This document shows, in pieces, positions 21,678 through 33,225 of a DNA stretch of 64,000 nt (positions are counted from its first letter, which is position 1; each line of letters opens with the position of its first letter). Made by a program: the position numbers and the translations under genes. The notes under the pieces were generated by a model. That model was given only the letters and a program-made list of their open reading frames with translations, had not been told where the DNA came from and searched no databases. The DNA lies in NCBI GenBank assembly GCA_035772785.1, contig JAOCPU010000047.1:1-64000 (forward strand). The letters run 5' to 3'. The DNA comes from Phlebiopsis flavidoalba. Taxonomy: Eukaryota; Basidiomycota; Agaricomycetes; Polyporales; Phanerochaetaceae.

Positions 21678-24248
21678 TCAGCTCTTGATCTGTTTCTTCG
21701 CGGTACCCAAAGTCGTGTTGTTAACCTGTCAATCAGGCTCAGTATCTGCGTGTTCATGAAGACTAGCGCGAAGAGGCTCACCTTGGTTGCGAAGGCGGAG
21801 AGAGCAGAGAGACATCGTTTAAGGTGGGTGGCCAGTGGTGACAAGTTCAGAACCATCTGGAAAAGCGATGAGCACCGTAAACTCTGGGATGGACGCAAGA
21901 GCACTCACCAAGGTCTTGGAGTTGCCGCTCAGCGAGTTTTGCATGGGAGGGAACGTGAGCTGTTTAAAAGACACATGAGAGTGGCACACTACACACACCG
22001 AAGGAATACACTCACCTTCGAATTCCGGTAATAGGGATATGCTTGTCGCCTTTACCGTCACCCTTCTCACCAAGTGCCGCACATGACATCTCCAGCGCAC
22101 TCAAGCTCTTATTAATGCTCTGCGTCTCCCTTAAGCCGGTCCTTGTCGTTACCCGCCCCGCTCTTATCCAGCCGCTCGCTTCCCGCCCAAATCGACGAGA
22201 TTCAAGCTGACCCTCGCACGTCTCGCCCGTCGCCGCGTTCTCGCCGCTATATCACCGCAGCGTGAACACCGAATGCGAGCGCGACGAGCGCTCGCGTTCA
22301 TGAGCGTGCTCGCCACCGTCCGGCGGGACTGCGCGATGGAGAGCAGCGAGCGGACCTGCGTCGGCCGAGGTCTTTTTTTTATAGTTTTGCGTGATCACGG
22401 TTCACGTCCGTCACGCTCGTGCGCCGCGGACTTGTCGTGCTTGATCTCGTGCTTCTTCTTGTCGAACTCGTACCCTTGCCGAGCAGGTCGTTGATGGTCT
22501 CGTTGTAACTGCGGCCACACATGTCAGATGTGTACGGCATGCAACGGGATGCAAGCTTACGATCTCAAGGAACTGGCCTTCCATACCGGGTAGACCCATC
22601 CTTTGTTCTTCAGATCCTCGGTGACTTTGAAGACTTGCTCAACGGCTCGTGGGATCATACCGGTCGTGCTTTCGGTCTGCGCCACCGCGAGGATATGATC
22701 AACCCGAGCCCGAGGTGGGAAATTTGGAATACTCACCCGACGCCGCCCTCCATTGTAAACGATCTTAGCCAGATCCAGTCTGAGCGTATGCAAATATGCA
22801 GACGTTGTAGCCATCGGCACAGCTCATGAGCGAGCAAGGAGATCTCTTCGAACAACTTCTCCTTGCTGTGGAATGTGGCTCAAAGACCTGCAAGAGTTTT
22901 AGTCATTGACCGCTGAGATGTGCCAAACCACATACTCGATCGAACGAGAACTGCCACTCGTCTTTCGTTCATCTGCCAGGTTTCCCCACTCTCGCTCGAC
23001 GAGCGGAGCCACAATCTACTCTCTGTGGTCCATCTTGTGCGGGATAGGCGACTGGGCTCTCAAGCGTTTCCCTGACCCTCTCTTCAATCTCTGGTGATGG
23101 GGTCGATGTTCCGAAGTCCGTCGGACCCGTTTGACCGGCCTAGGATTAATGGAGCATCCGTCCCGAAGGCAATAGTGGCCCGCACACGACAGAATACGCG
23201 GATGTTGTCCTGACGCATGTGAGGACCAGAACATTGTGATCCGGCTCGTGTGTGGCACTCACCTTGAGCTCCTGTTCCCACCATATTGTGCAATTTCCGC
23301 CGATGTGTCTCCGCGTCTGCGATCTCGTTGTGTCTGCTCGGCTATTCGCCGTTCCGCGGCCCTCGAGCTTCTTCAGCGCGAGCTCAGCAGCAGAATCGAA
23401 AGAGTTGTCGAGGGCAATCGGTACAGAGGAAACCTGGGCCTGACAGTGCCGTGACTTGCGAGTTCAAGGTGAGCTGCGCAGTCGCCTGCTGTGAGACAGT
23501 GGCACGAAGAGTCTTCACCGTCTCCCGCTCCCTCTCGAGGTCCTCATCGCGCAGTCGTATGTCTTCTTCGAGCTGCCCGTATCTGTCTCTCTTTCCGCGT
23601 AATCTCTGTCTCCCAATCCAACAAGTCATTCGAATGTCGTCGCTTGAGTGCTTCGAGCTCGTCAAGAGCGGTGTCAAGCTCCCGTCGCTGGTTGAGCTCT
23701 TGTGATTTAGTAGAGGTAAGCAAAGCTGATGGTTGGCCTCAAAGTTACCTCGCGTTTTCGCGCGTTCCGCCTCCATATCCGCCGCAATAGTCGTGACTTG
23801 CTCTTGCAGTGCTTGGAAACGCTGTTCCTCGGCCTGCACGCCCTCTTCACGGGGCCAGACGTATGTCCGAGCGGCCGCCGTAGCACGCGTTGTGGGACGG
23901 AAAACAGGCCGTGGTGGCGTTTGCAGCAATTCTGGGTGGTAGGGCTTGTCGCTCGCGCGGGTTGCGCCTTGCGTGCGCCCGCCGCGCCGCTGGTTGTCGC
24001 GGTTGTCGATGGGCCCCGGTCTTGACGTTATTGCTGGTGCCCTAGGCACGGTGAGGTTCGGTGTCTTGCGAGCCAGCCCCAGTCCGCTTTGCCGCTTACA
24101 TTCGGTTTACATTCTTCGACGGCCGTAGTGAGCGCTGTGGTCGGTTTGGCTGGCCGTCATTCGGGGGGGGATATGGCGGCAGAGCTTGCGGGGTGGTTTT
24201 GCTCGTCTGGTCGTCGGACGCAGCCTTGCGTTTACGCGTCGTGATCAT
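21678..24248 (-). CDS. Kinesin-14 (Kar3-type) C-terminal motor protein
   Basis: A minus-end-directed microtubule motor with the motor at the C-terminus, acting in spindle and nuclear movement. The start is MITTRKRKAASDDQTSK at 24248. A coiled-coil stalk follows (EEQRFQALQEQVTTIAADME; LRDEDLERERETVKTLRATV; ELALKK). The neck/motor junction DNIRVFCRVRA is near 23200 and DGYNVCIFAYAQTGSG, the nucleotide P-loop, near 22780. STGMIPRAVEQVFKVTEDLK and MEGQFLEI follow, then ERSSRSHSVFTLR (switch I) near 22290 and LVDLGG with SERL (switch II) near 22180. YRNSK, LSGNSKTL and MVLNLSPLATHLK come next, and the protein ends VNNTTLGTAKKQIKS with TGA at 21678-21680. The motor-neck order with the motor last is diagnostic of kinesin-14. 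The P-loop carries extra bases (GSGK, then T and C insertions) and would be broken if real. Confidence 0.9.
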
Positions 24249-25743
24249 TGCTCGGGACGCGGACGACGCCAGCAACGATGGCGGAGAGGCGTCCTTGGCT
24301 GGTGGTGGTGAGGCAAATGCACGGACGAGGGATAAGCGACATCAAACTTGAAATGAACCGCGCAATGATATCAAACCGTCAGTCGCGTTCAGAGATTTCC
24401 TGATCACGTTGATGGCGTTTTTTTGTATAAACTCGATCATGGTCAGTGGAAAGCACGCGTTCTGCAAGCGGTAAATCATGGTGTACATATTCATCCTGGT
24501 ACATGAGTCTTCAAGAATTACATGGAAAACAAAATTTTTCAAAGAAACCGGTTAGCAAACTACTCGCGCCGTTCCTGCCAGCCCAATTACAGATTAGCTG
24601 CACTTGGAAAAGTGTCAGCGGTAGCCGCTCCAGGATGGGTCCCTCTGCTGCTTCTCGGTCATGGCCATCATGGCCCAGCAAGACACGCGTCGTCGTGGAT
24701 TCCCACCATGCTTCAGCAGACCGACGTGAGAGAATCCTGAGGTGGTTCGAAGAGCGACGCCAAGGAACACGCCACCGAACGGCTGTTGGAGCCTCGCGAG
24801 ATTGCACGGTCATCTTGCTGGGGCGGGACACAGACGCAGATGGGATGAATGGGACTGGTGCCTTGTGCGTGTCGCGACAGGCGCAGCGGTAATAGCCTCG
24901 ACGAGTCTGCAATATCAATATTGTGTCTGTTCAGCAGATGTTATCATGGCATGATTATATTGATGTAGCTTACCGTCATTTTAAAACCTCCAACCCTCGA
25001 CTTGAGGGAGATTTAGTAGCACCACGACGTTTGTTTCAGGGGTGTCATTGCCACCTGTGTTTTGCTCTGGGGTTGCTGCGACATGTCCACGACGTCGGTT
25101 TCTAATGTGGCCATGCCGATTTCGCGCCATCCATTCCCATCGCCGCGGATTCAACAGGCCAGGCACCCTCATAACGAGTTAGCCAAGGAAGCTGGTTGAC
25201 CATCTGAGTGTCATAATATGAGTCAATTAAGAGAACTCAATGCACATCAAGTTTGGAAGGAACTTACAGCCTGTAAAAGCCTAACCTTATCCTCATGATT
25301 TCTGGTCAGACCAGTTGTTGCTCATTTTGAGCTGCTGAGGCAGTTCTACAGGCAACAGCCGCTACAAGTCAAGGAAGATTAATGCTTCAATGTCCTAACC
25401 CATCTGTATGAACTTGAAAGCATCCTTACTGTAAGTGCAATTCGCTCGTCATTTTGGAGGTCCGGGACCCTGCAGAGGTTGGTACGTACGATACGTAGAA
25501 ACTCCTGAAGGTCGCGCATGGAGATAGTTGTCCGAGAAGGACACAATAATTTCCGAAGAGCGTGGCATAGGAAGGCTACTACTGCAAGGCAATGATAAAA
25601 TTCACGGGAGGATGTGGGGCAAGGTGCACACATTCTCATATATATATATATATGTCTACATACACAGCATCCAATTTGTCGTAAGCCCACCCCTAGTGAG
25701 GCTAGCAGGCCCTGAGCAGGGTTCCATACTCCCACATTTGACT
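24249..25743. other. Intergenic region, no gene recognised
   Basis: Upstream of the kinesin start and downstream of the M20 peptidase stop. It holds the kinesin promoter and nothing else I can support. A 127-codon frame on the - strand at 25379-25762 shows no motif. A (TA)n microsatellite of about eight units lies near 25638-25653. Confidence 0.4.
25638..25653. repeat. (TA)n microsatellite
   Basis: Uninterrupted run of about eight TA units. Confidence 0.9.
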
Positions 25744-28154
25744 TATATTGATTGCGTCTCATCGAGATTTAAGATCAGATGCGCAAAAGAAGCGCACCAT
25801 TTCCAGGAATCCCTCGGCACGGATTGCTAAGGAAAGAAGTCCACTTAGCGTCCCGTGTCGATGCAGCCAGCTCCATGATAAATGTACCTTCATTAACTGT
25901 GTGTGCTCCGTTGTACCCGTCCATTGTGTTCAAATGGCTGTAGCGGAAGATATGTTTTGTGAGGTCCCAGTAATGTTTTGTATCTAGACGGCAGACAAAA
26001 TCAACAGAGTTCTTGGATTCAACAAATATCGGACTCTAGTGCAAATCCTGACATACCCGTGTTACCTGACGTCACATGGGCACCCATCAGCGGTTTCATA
26101 TTTTCCACACCCTGGCGGGGAACTCACCAAGCAGAATGGAGGGCGCCCACGACGAAAGTCTTGTTTTCATACAGTGTACGCGGCGATGTGGAAAGACACG
26201 TTGCGGATCGTTTCCTGAGAGCAGGTCATATGGCCCATGACCCGAGCCCGGTCTGTGACGGGAGCGGGAGCGGGCTCTAGCCCCGCTGCCAAACGCGTCA
26301 CGGAGGGCGACCTTCCCGCTGCTGTTAGCGGCATCACCGATCTGCTCTCCGAACGCATCGACGGAGAGGTTGAATTTTCAATGCTACTACGGGGGGAAAC
26401 AGTCTTGACGATGTGGTTCTTTAGCGCATCGACAGAGCTGATTGGGCGATGTGAGTCAGAGGTGAGATGCTCGCGCAAATGGATTCGTGGGATATATATT
26501 CGAAGTCGTACCTGTAGCCCGCGATGCGGTGGTTGACAATGACATAAGCGCTCTCAGGTAGCGCATTTGTCTTCACTCCTCCTCGGATTACGTCGACGGC
26601 CTGTGTGGTGCCCGCGATGGCTTTTGAATGCTGGGTTGAGGCGATTGAGTTCTTCGGTCAAGCGGATTAATGCCTTGTCGCTGTGAGCGGACTTCCCAAC
26701 CAGATCGCGCAGATCCTCAGAAAAATCGGGGGTTATGAGCGGCTTGGCACTGGAGTTCCTGGTAGTACGTGTCGTTCCGGTACAAGTGTACCTCGTGTGG
26801 GTTAGCTTCAAGAGCTGTGATGAGCGAGGCCAGGAGTCCGATACTCTAGAAAGGACCGTCAGACTGAGTTCACGGAGGTGAGCAAGAGGGAGTACTTACT
26901 GTGTGGGACGGAGGGACACTTGAGTGTCCGCCAGGGGAGGAGACTTCCATGCGGAGGTTGAAGCTTCCCCTCTCCGCTACCGCAGGGGCGGCCACAATGG
27001 CGTTATCGGTGAGGTCTTGTCTACCTCCTTCATCCACGAGTATCGAGAAAGCAGAGCTTCCGTAGGTCTTGAGGAGATATTCCTTGAGCGCAGTTGCCGC
27101 ACTATGAAGTTTGCGTTAAGAGAGTTTGCGCTTGCGGTTGTATGACATAGACGTACAGATACTCCTCCCCGTTCTTCGTCGATGCCAAAGGCGTATACGA
27201 TGGTGCGCTTTGGTTCGAATCCGTGTGCTAAGAGCGTCTCCGTGGCGGATCCTGCACCACATCAATGTGAGCGTGAAAACAAAGTGAGAAGAATGGAGTT
27301 GTGTACATAGAAACTGATTAATCCAGACTTGTCGTCGCAGCTGCCTCGGCCCCAAATCCACTCGCCTGACACATTCTGAGTCAAATTCAGTGAACTAACG
27401 AGACTTGCCTACCATCGTAATAACCGGAGAACGGTGGATTAATCCACGCGTCCACTGTCTGAGGCTCGACCGGTACCAACATCTGTTTATATTCAACCAT
27501 TTAGAATTAGGACATCGTTAGATAGGCCGTACCCTGGTGAGCCCGTGAGGAGCGCGGGTTGTAACGAGCTGTCCGATCCTTGCCAATGGTTAGACTAGCG
27601 CATACTTGTTTCACATAGGTTTTTCTTCAGGGAAGAGAATGACTGGAGAGAACGTTAGATTCGGAGCGCTCCAGGTACATGGGTAACGTACACCAAGGGG
27701 AATCGCCTCTCCATGTACGCATGTAGGTCCGCAAATATCTCCCAATGGGGGTCTTCACCAGGTGGAGGCAGATCATCAAACATTTCGGTCCTGTAATGAA
27801 GTGCAAGATCATGAGAATATTATTGAGGGTTATGAATATGAAGAGAAAAAATCACGGAATCCTAACGGCGCCGCCCAATGACTCATATGCCCCTAACTTG
27901 AATTCTTTAGTGACGATTAGCTGTTCGATGTTGGCCAGGAGATCCTCGTGTAGACTGGGAGATATAGCGGCTTGCTGAGGGCATACGTCGGCCAATGGAA
28001 TGGCAGGTGGGGAAGTCCAGATGCGCCATAACGCGGTTGGAGCACGAGACCAGTACTGCGATTAGTAGAAGAGCTAAGCGCGACGAGGAGCGCGGCCTTT
28101 CGCGCCACAAGTGGCCGTGCCAGCAATCTCAACATCATGGTCCTTGTCTGCCAT
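25744..28154 (-). CDS. CPS1: M20 metallocarboxypeptidase, carboxypeptidase S-like
   Basis: A di-zinc M20 peptidase of the yeast carboxypeptidase S type, which trims C-terminal residues from peptides in the vacuole. A hydrophobic KAALLVA...LIAVLVSCS segment near the N-terminus fits a signal anchor. Readable blocks in order are LGGAVRIP, DDLPPPGEDPHWEIF, ADLHAYMERRFPLV, DVVPVEPQTVDAWI with its metal-binding His in the preceding LTGHQ exon end, GEWIWGRGSCDDKSGLIS (bridging Asp) and ETLLAHGFEPKRTIVYAFGI followed by DEERGG with the catalytic Glu. Next are SFNLRMEVSSPGGHSSVPPS, DLVGKSAHSDKALIRLTEEL, DTKHYWDLTKHIFRY, NTMDGYNGAHTVNE, and the end EGFLEMVRFFAHLILNLDET QSI with TAA at 25744. An extra T in a TTTT run (25785-25788) and an extra G after GATGTT break the frame as written. 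The start at 28154 is the least certain point. Confidence 0.88.
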
Positions 28155-28739
28155 ACTTCTCTTTCTGAGAGAACGCGTAATGGTCGGTAATCACAGGCAG
28201 GTAGACGACGCCGCCAGAGGGCTAGGCCACGACTGTGTGCCGCATAAGCCCTTTTGTCACGTTCCTGCTCCTCAGCGAGCATTTTCGAAGACGTCCTGGG
28301 GATAGCGAGGAGAGTCAGTTGGTGGTTCTAGAGTCCAAGAGAGACTGCATTGTCATGATTAAGGCCTCACAGATAACCAGCATAGTCGCACCACAGAGCC
28401 GTCAGCCACACTGGCGCCAAGCACACTGCGCTCTGTTTCTTGTGCAGGCTAACTGTTACTAAAACCAGCCTCATGATCTAACGCCTAGCTCTGAGGCTCA
28501 TCCTAGTGAAAAACAAACAATGTCGCATAAAATGGCTTTATTCAGACCCCCCACGTCGCTCATGCAAGACAGTATCATGATACAGGAGGAGCGTGAGCGG
28601 ATAAAAAGAAGGCGGTCAGACTCGCATTGGCTCTTTCGGGATTTGAAACCCCGCTGATGGCATTCCTGATATGGCGCGCGGCGGGACTGGGTCGGGTCTG
28701 TCCCTCCGCGCCGCCCGAGAGGCAAGTTTCGAAACAACG
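28155..28739. promoter_or_regulatory. Divergent intergenic region between M20 peptidase and DAP3
   Basis: About 585 bp separate two oppositely oriented start codons, so both promoters lie here. No TATA box was picked out on either side. No gene recognised inside. Confidence 0.4.
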
Positions 28740-30618
28740 ATGTCCATGCTCTCCGTTCGCCCTCATGCCTTAGCCTCGAAACTTGGCGCCAGCACCTCGC
28801 GGACGACCACAGCAATATGTATTCACTCGCGGGGATACGCTGTTCGTAAACGTACGTTCGACCTGTTGTTTCGGATGAAGTGCGAACTGACCTATTTCGT
28901 GACCCAGAGCAGAAAGCTCGGTAAAGGCAGTAATGTGGCGGAGGTCGAAGCCGGAAACGTAAGAGTACCAATATTAAGCGTGTTGGGGTGCGTCTTATAT
29001 CGTCAACTTGCCGTTTTTTACCCTTTCTTGACACGCGTACCGTGCATTAGACATTGTTGCCCTTGCCAGCTGCTCAATGACGGCATGAGCTGACGTCCGT
29101 ACCACAAGAGCAAGAACAGCTGCCCTGTGTTTCATGCCGTGCGTGTTTTTTCTTCGTATACTGTTGTCAAGAGCACTCATATGGTCTACAGCCGACGCGG
29201 TCACAAGAGAGTCTGCAGGAAAGGTTATGCAAATTCGCGAAGCCACAGCACGGCATTCTACGCGCATACGGTGTACCGAAAAACCTCGTTGTGGATGTGA
29301 GTGAGTGGTCTGTTTTGTGAAGATAGCTGTGATCTCATAGAATCCCAGTTCCGCGTTCTGTCGAGTCCTTGCTCGGTACGTCCGCGACGTCACGCTCAGT
29401 ACGGCAGAGTTGCTGGAGTCTGCCAGCTCAAAACCGAGCCATGAGACGAGGTCCATCATCAGTACGCAAATAGTCATATCACCACTGGCTTGGATCTTAC
29501 GTTGTGTAGCTGGTCAACTTGGCTCGGGCAAAAGCTACCTGCTCCTTCAGTCGGTCGAATACTGCCTCTCCAAGGGATGGATAGTTCTCTATATTCCAAG
29601 GGCCATCAACCTCGTCAACTCCTCCACACCCTACGGCTACGATGAGCGCACCCAGACGTATCTACAGCCAGAGTTCACGTATGAACTTACTTCCGCCGCT
29701 TCGAACAGGTCAACGCAGAAGCACTGGGCAACATTGAAATCCCTCGAGCCATTCGCCCGGGGGGGACTAAGAAAGTCGCGGCTGGTGCTCGACTCTCGGA
29801 GCTCATCAAAGCTTGGCACCAACGACAAGACGCTCGCGCCAGCCGTCTTCGAAGCAGTGCTCAACGAGGTTTCGCGACAACAAGAGTGAGTCTCCTCTTC
29901 GTGATAGTGGGTGAAAGTCTGATCGCTGTTGCAGGCGCCCTGTTCTCCTTGCTGTGGATGACTTCCAAGCCTTGTACTGCAACACGAAATATCGGGACCA
30001 GCAGTTCCACGGCATTAAGTCCGTATCACCTGTCCCTTCCCGCTTGTTGCTCGAATACGCAAGCGGTTCGCGCTCCTTCGTGATGTCAAATATCTATCCC
30101 GCGTCGCACCTTGACTGAGACGGATTGTACAGGCTAAAGGAGCTGTCCTCGGCGCCGCTCTCAAGTGCAAATACCGAATTCCAGCCACCCGTAGAGCTGC
30201 GCGAGGCACTTGGTCTCTCAAATCCCCTACCCATCGGCCCGTACTACAAGCGTTCCTCCTCAGAGCTCCTCGCGTACTTCGAAAGGCCTCAAGACCATTG
30301 CCGTGCCGGACTCGTTCCAGGTGTCCCGAAGCTGCAGCTTTGTTCAAACTCTGGTCCAAGGACCACGCTCTTCATCATCACTGGTAGGTTCTACTGTTGC
30401 TTGAGCGCTGGGGAGCAGTGACTAATGCCGACGTTCCAGCGCGAACGGACGAGACCTTCTTGACGATGTTCTCGGCTGCGTCCGGGAACCCGAGGAACTT
30501 TGTCTGGAAGGGTATGCTTTCGTCGTTGTCGCTGTCTCCCCGTAGATCTTTTTGGGCTTATGTAGACCATCTAATACGTAAGAAACATAGCCGGTCACTT
30601 GTCCGCTCTGGCTTATGA
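28740..30618 (+). CDS. Mitochondrial small-subunit ribosomal protein mS29 (DAP3)
   Basis: A GTP-binding component of the mitochondrial small ribosomal subunit. The start MSMLSVRPHALASKLGA at 28740, followed by STSRTTTAICIHSRGYAV, is a typical Arg/Ser-rich mitochondrial presequence. KLGKGSNVAEVEAG and YVRDVTLSTAELLESASSK come from later exons. An intron of about 55 bp precedes GQLGSGKSYLLLQSVEYC, the P-loop at about 29509-29560. Then come YIPRAINLVNSSTPYGYDER, PVLLAVDDFQALY (Walker B), LLLEYASGSRSF and AKGAVLGAALSSANTEFQPP. ELREALGLSNPLPIGPYYKR and NPRNFVWKGMLSSLSLSP close the gene near 30540-30618. Extra or missing bases occur near 30022 and 30040. The family call is firm; internal exon limits between 28960 and 29330 are unclear. 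Confidence 0.85.
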
Positions 30619-31151
30619 TGATTTCGCAGACTACGCTTTCGTGTTACAATAAGACATACGGTCTGATGGCTACCGGAGCGAGCGTTGTGGGTGAACTTTG
30701 AATCGCTTCGAAAAGCTAAGTTTTCCAGGTCGCCTCAGTCGCGGAACTTTAAATCGCCCCGCTGCCAGAGTTGCACGAATACTGGTTCCGAGGCTCGTCG
30801 GCATTAGCCTTGCGATACTTTACGGGCAATCGGATCAGCGAGGTTTATAATTTAAGTCGATGCATTGCCAAAAGAGTATACCTGAGATTGACTCAGACCT
30901 TGGGAACGAAGCGAATCGCCACATTGTGCTGACTATGCCTATGAAATAGCGCTTTGGATGCTGACGCGTATCGTGCGGCGCATATACTGTCTCGACGTCA
31001 GCGTTGATAACAATTCCGGAGCCTGGTGCTCCGGTGATGACAGACCAGAGGACTATATAATCCCAGGGCGAAGCTGCTGACTGACTCCTCGCAGGTCTTT
31101 GGCCCTTCAGGATTGCTCGTATTCTTTTCTCCACCGAAGACAGCAAGACAC
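30619..31151. promoter_or_regulatory. Intergenic region with TATA box of the aldo/keto reductase
   Basis: TATATAA lies at about 31054-31060, some 92 bp before the reductase ATG at 31152. Otherwise nothing recognised. Confidence 0.5.
31054..31060 (+). promoter_or_regulatory. TATA box
   Basis: TATATAA, about 92 bp before the aldo/keto reductase start codon. Confidence 0.6.
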
Positions 31152-32387
31152 ATGGCTCCAGCGCTTTCCCTGAGTTCTTCGAAGCGCCTTCCTTCAGGTG
31201 AGCGGCATTTCAATGTCTCAGACACTCGATTATGCAGCGACGTCCTGAATTTATCCCTTTCTTTCAGGCAACACCATCCCCGCCCTTGGCTTTGGCGTGG
31301 CCTATGGCTTCGGCAAGGAAGAAGAGACTGCGCATCTGACGAAACCTTCTCTGTCAGAGGCAATCAAAGTTGGTTACAGGTCCGTCTTCAATGTCCACGG
31401 TGTCGTGATTTGGTCTCTGAAACGGTGCTCTCAACAGACATGCCGACACAGCTCAAATGTACAAAAATGAGGAGTTCGTGGGTGAAGTTGTTCGGGAAGT
31501 GCGGAATTCCTAGGAGCGAAATCTTTGTCAGTGAGTAATCATCTCACTTGTATCCCCAACTACGACTCAAACAATCCTGTTATACAGCATCAAAAGTCGC
31601 AGACCCAGATGCGACTTATGAAGCCACGATAAAAGCCGTCGATGACTCGTTGGTCACATCCGGACTTGGTACGTCTCCGTCACAGCCTCTGGCCTGGAAA
31701 ACACTGATGTCCGCTATTGCAGACTACTTTGACTTGTATTTGTTGCACAGAGCTGCTAACGGTCCCACAGTACGGCTGGACCAATGGAAAGCGCTGATAG
31801 ATGCAAAGAAGGCTGGCAAGGTTCCGCGATATTGGCGTGTCGAACTAGTAAGGTAAATTGCATGATCATAGGACAGCGGCTGATTTTTGGTATCTAGTAA
31901 CGTCCACCATATCGAAGAGATCAAATCTGCGGGACTCGAATTGCCGCGCAATCAACCAGATTGAGGTATGGAACGTTTTTGAAACCCACGGGACATATCT
32001 GCTCACATCCATCCAGCTACATCCGTTCTGTCAACAAAAGCCAATTGTGGAATGCTGCAGGGAAAATGGGGTCTTGATTGAGGCTTACTGTTCCGTCGTC
32101 CGAGGAGCTATGGATCACCCAGTGATAGCAGAGATCGCCAAGAAACACCACAAAGAGCGCAGCCCAAGTTCTGCTCAGATGGTCCCTCCAAGCAGGGGTA
32201 TGTCCCTGGTATCTTCTTTCCAGATATCTGACCTAAATCTGGGGCGGATTCAGGCACATCCCGCTCGTTCCGTTCGTCGAACTCTGGTCGGATCCGCTCT
32301 AACGCTGACCTATACGACTTTGAACTGACCACCGAGGACATGTCGGCGCTGAATGCGTTGGGACAAGGGCGCAGCCGGCGCTATTAG
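31152..32387 (+). CDS. Aldo/keto reductase
   Basis: An NADPH-dependent oxidoreductase of the AKR superfamily, reducing aldehydes or ketones in the cytosol; the substrate is not deducible. The start MAPALSLSSSKRLPSG is at 31152; an intron leads to NTIPALGFGVAYGFGKEEE. HADTAQMYKNEEFVGEVV supplies the catalytic Asp and Tyr, TSKVADPDATYE the Lys, and YFDLYLLHRAANGPTV the His. DIGVSNYNVHHIEEIKSAGL, NQIELHPFCQQKPIVECC, ENGVLIEAYC and VLLRWSLQAGYVP follow in family order. The end is TEDMSALNALGQGRSRRY with TAG at 32385-32387. At least six introns of about 50-60 bp are visible. An extra base near 31498 (VVRE then CGIPRSEIFV) and another near 31955 shift the frame. All four catalytic residues are present. 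Confidence 0.92.
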
Positions 32388-33225
32388 TTGGAACCCTGTC
32401 GACGTTTGAGTAGACGTGATACTGTACGAACTCGGATCGCGAGTAACACGAACTGCTCAATCTGATGTGGCGTCGAGGGCTGCTGGGTATCGTTGGAAAT
32501 ACCGAGTCTAGAATGGCTGCTTCTCCGCATTCAGTGCACACTCGGGTCATCGCTATCCTGGCGGTCCGGCGGCGTTGGCTGTGTGTGGGTAATAACTGGA
32601 TGGTTCGAGCTCAGCGCTTGGCCCCATCAACCGGAAATGTGAGCGTGAATTTCATCGCATACCCTACTTGTCTCTCATGTACGCGTCTAGCTATTGGCAG
32701 TCAACGGCCTCTTGCATGCGATACTATACGAGGAATGCCCGTTGAGTGGCTCTCCACTGATCGCGTGGTCCGACTCATCATCACAATCATCCCGCCAGCG
32801 CGTTGTCGACGGGCGTCCCTCGCCGCCGAAACCCTAACACGCGCAGCTGCACCTGCCACCTGTTTGAACTTGGTTTCCCCAGTTTTTGTCCAAAGCTTAT
32901 ACAGCCCGTTCTTAATTGTGTCATACTACTACCGGGCGTTACTCAAGCTGCATTTGATCATTGTCCAGCTTGTTGTTACGCCAACCCTCCGGCCACACCA
33001 CTCGCTGGCCACAGCGTTGTCTTGTCATCCGATTGGGCCAAGGTCACGATTTCTCTTTGTTTCCCAATTCATTTGACTGTGATTATTGTCTGTCGAGTTT
33101 GTCACTCAGCATACAGCGTAAGTGGCCACCTCTGTGGCCGGAAAGCAGAATTATTATAAATAGGGGTAATTACACTCCACCAACTTGCAGCTCCCACCCG
33201 TCTAGCGATCGCCAGTCAAAGAAAC
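32388..33225. promoter_or_regulatory. Intergenic region with TATA box of the LRR protein gene
   Basis: TATAAATAG at about 33155-33163 lies about 65 bp before the likely start at 33226. A 203-codon + frame (32465-33076) crosses the region but shows no domain; I regard it as chance. Confidence 0.45.
33155..33163 (+). promoter_or_regulatory. TATA box
   Basis: TATAAATAG, about 63 bp before the LRR protein start codon. Confidence 0.6.

Noticed and set aside
27205..27225. GGTTCGAATCC word near the M20 peptidase
   Set aside because: It lies inside the coding sequence for a conserved GFEPKRT segment on the - strand, so the match to a B-box is chance.
32465..33076. 203-codon frame between the reductase and LRR genes
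   Set aside because: No domain or conserved motif, no supporting splice pattern, and it overlaps the promoter side of the LRR gene.
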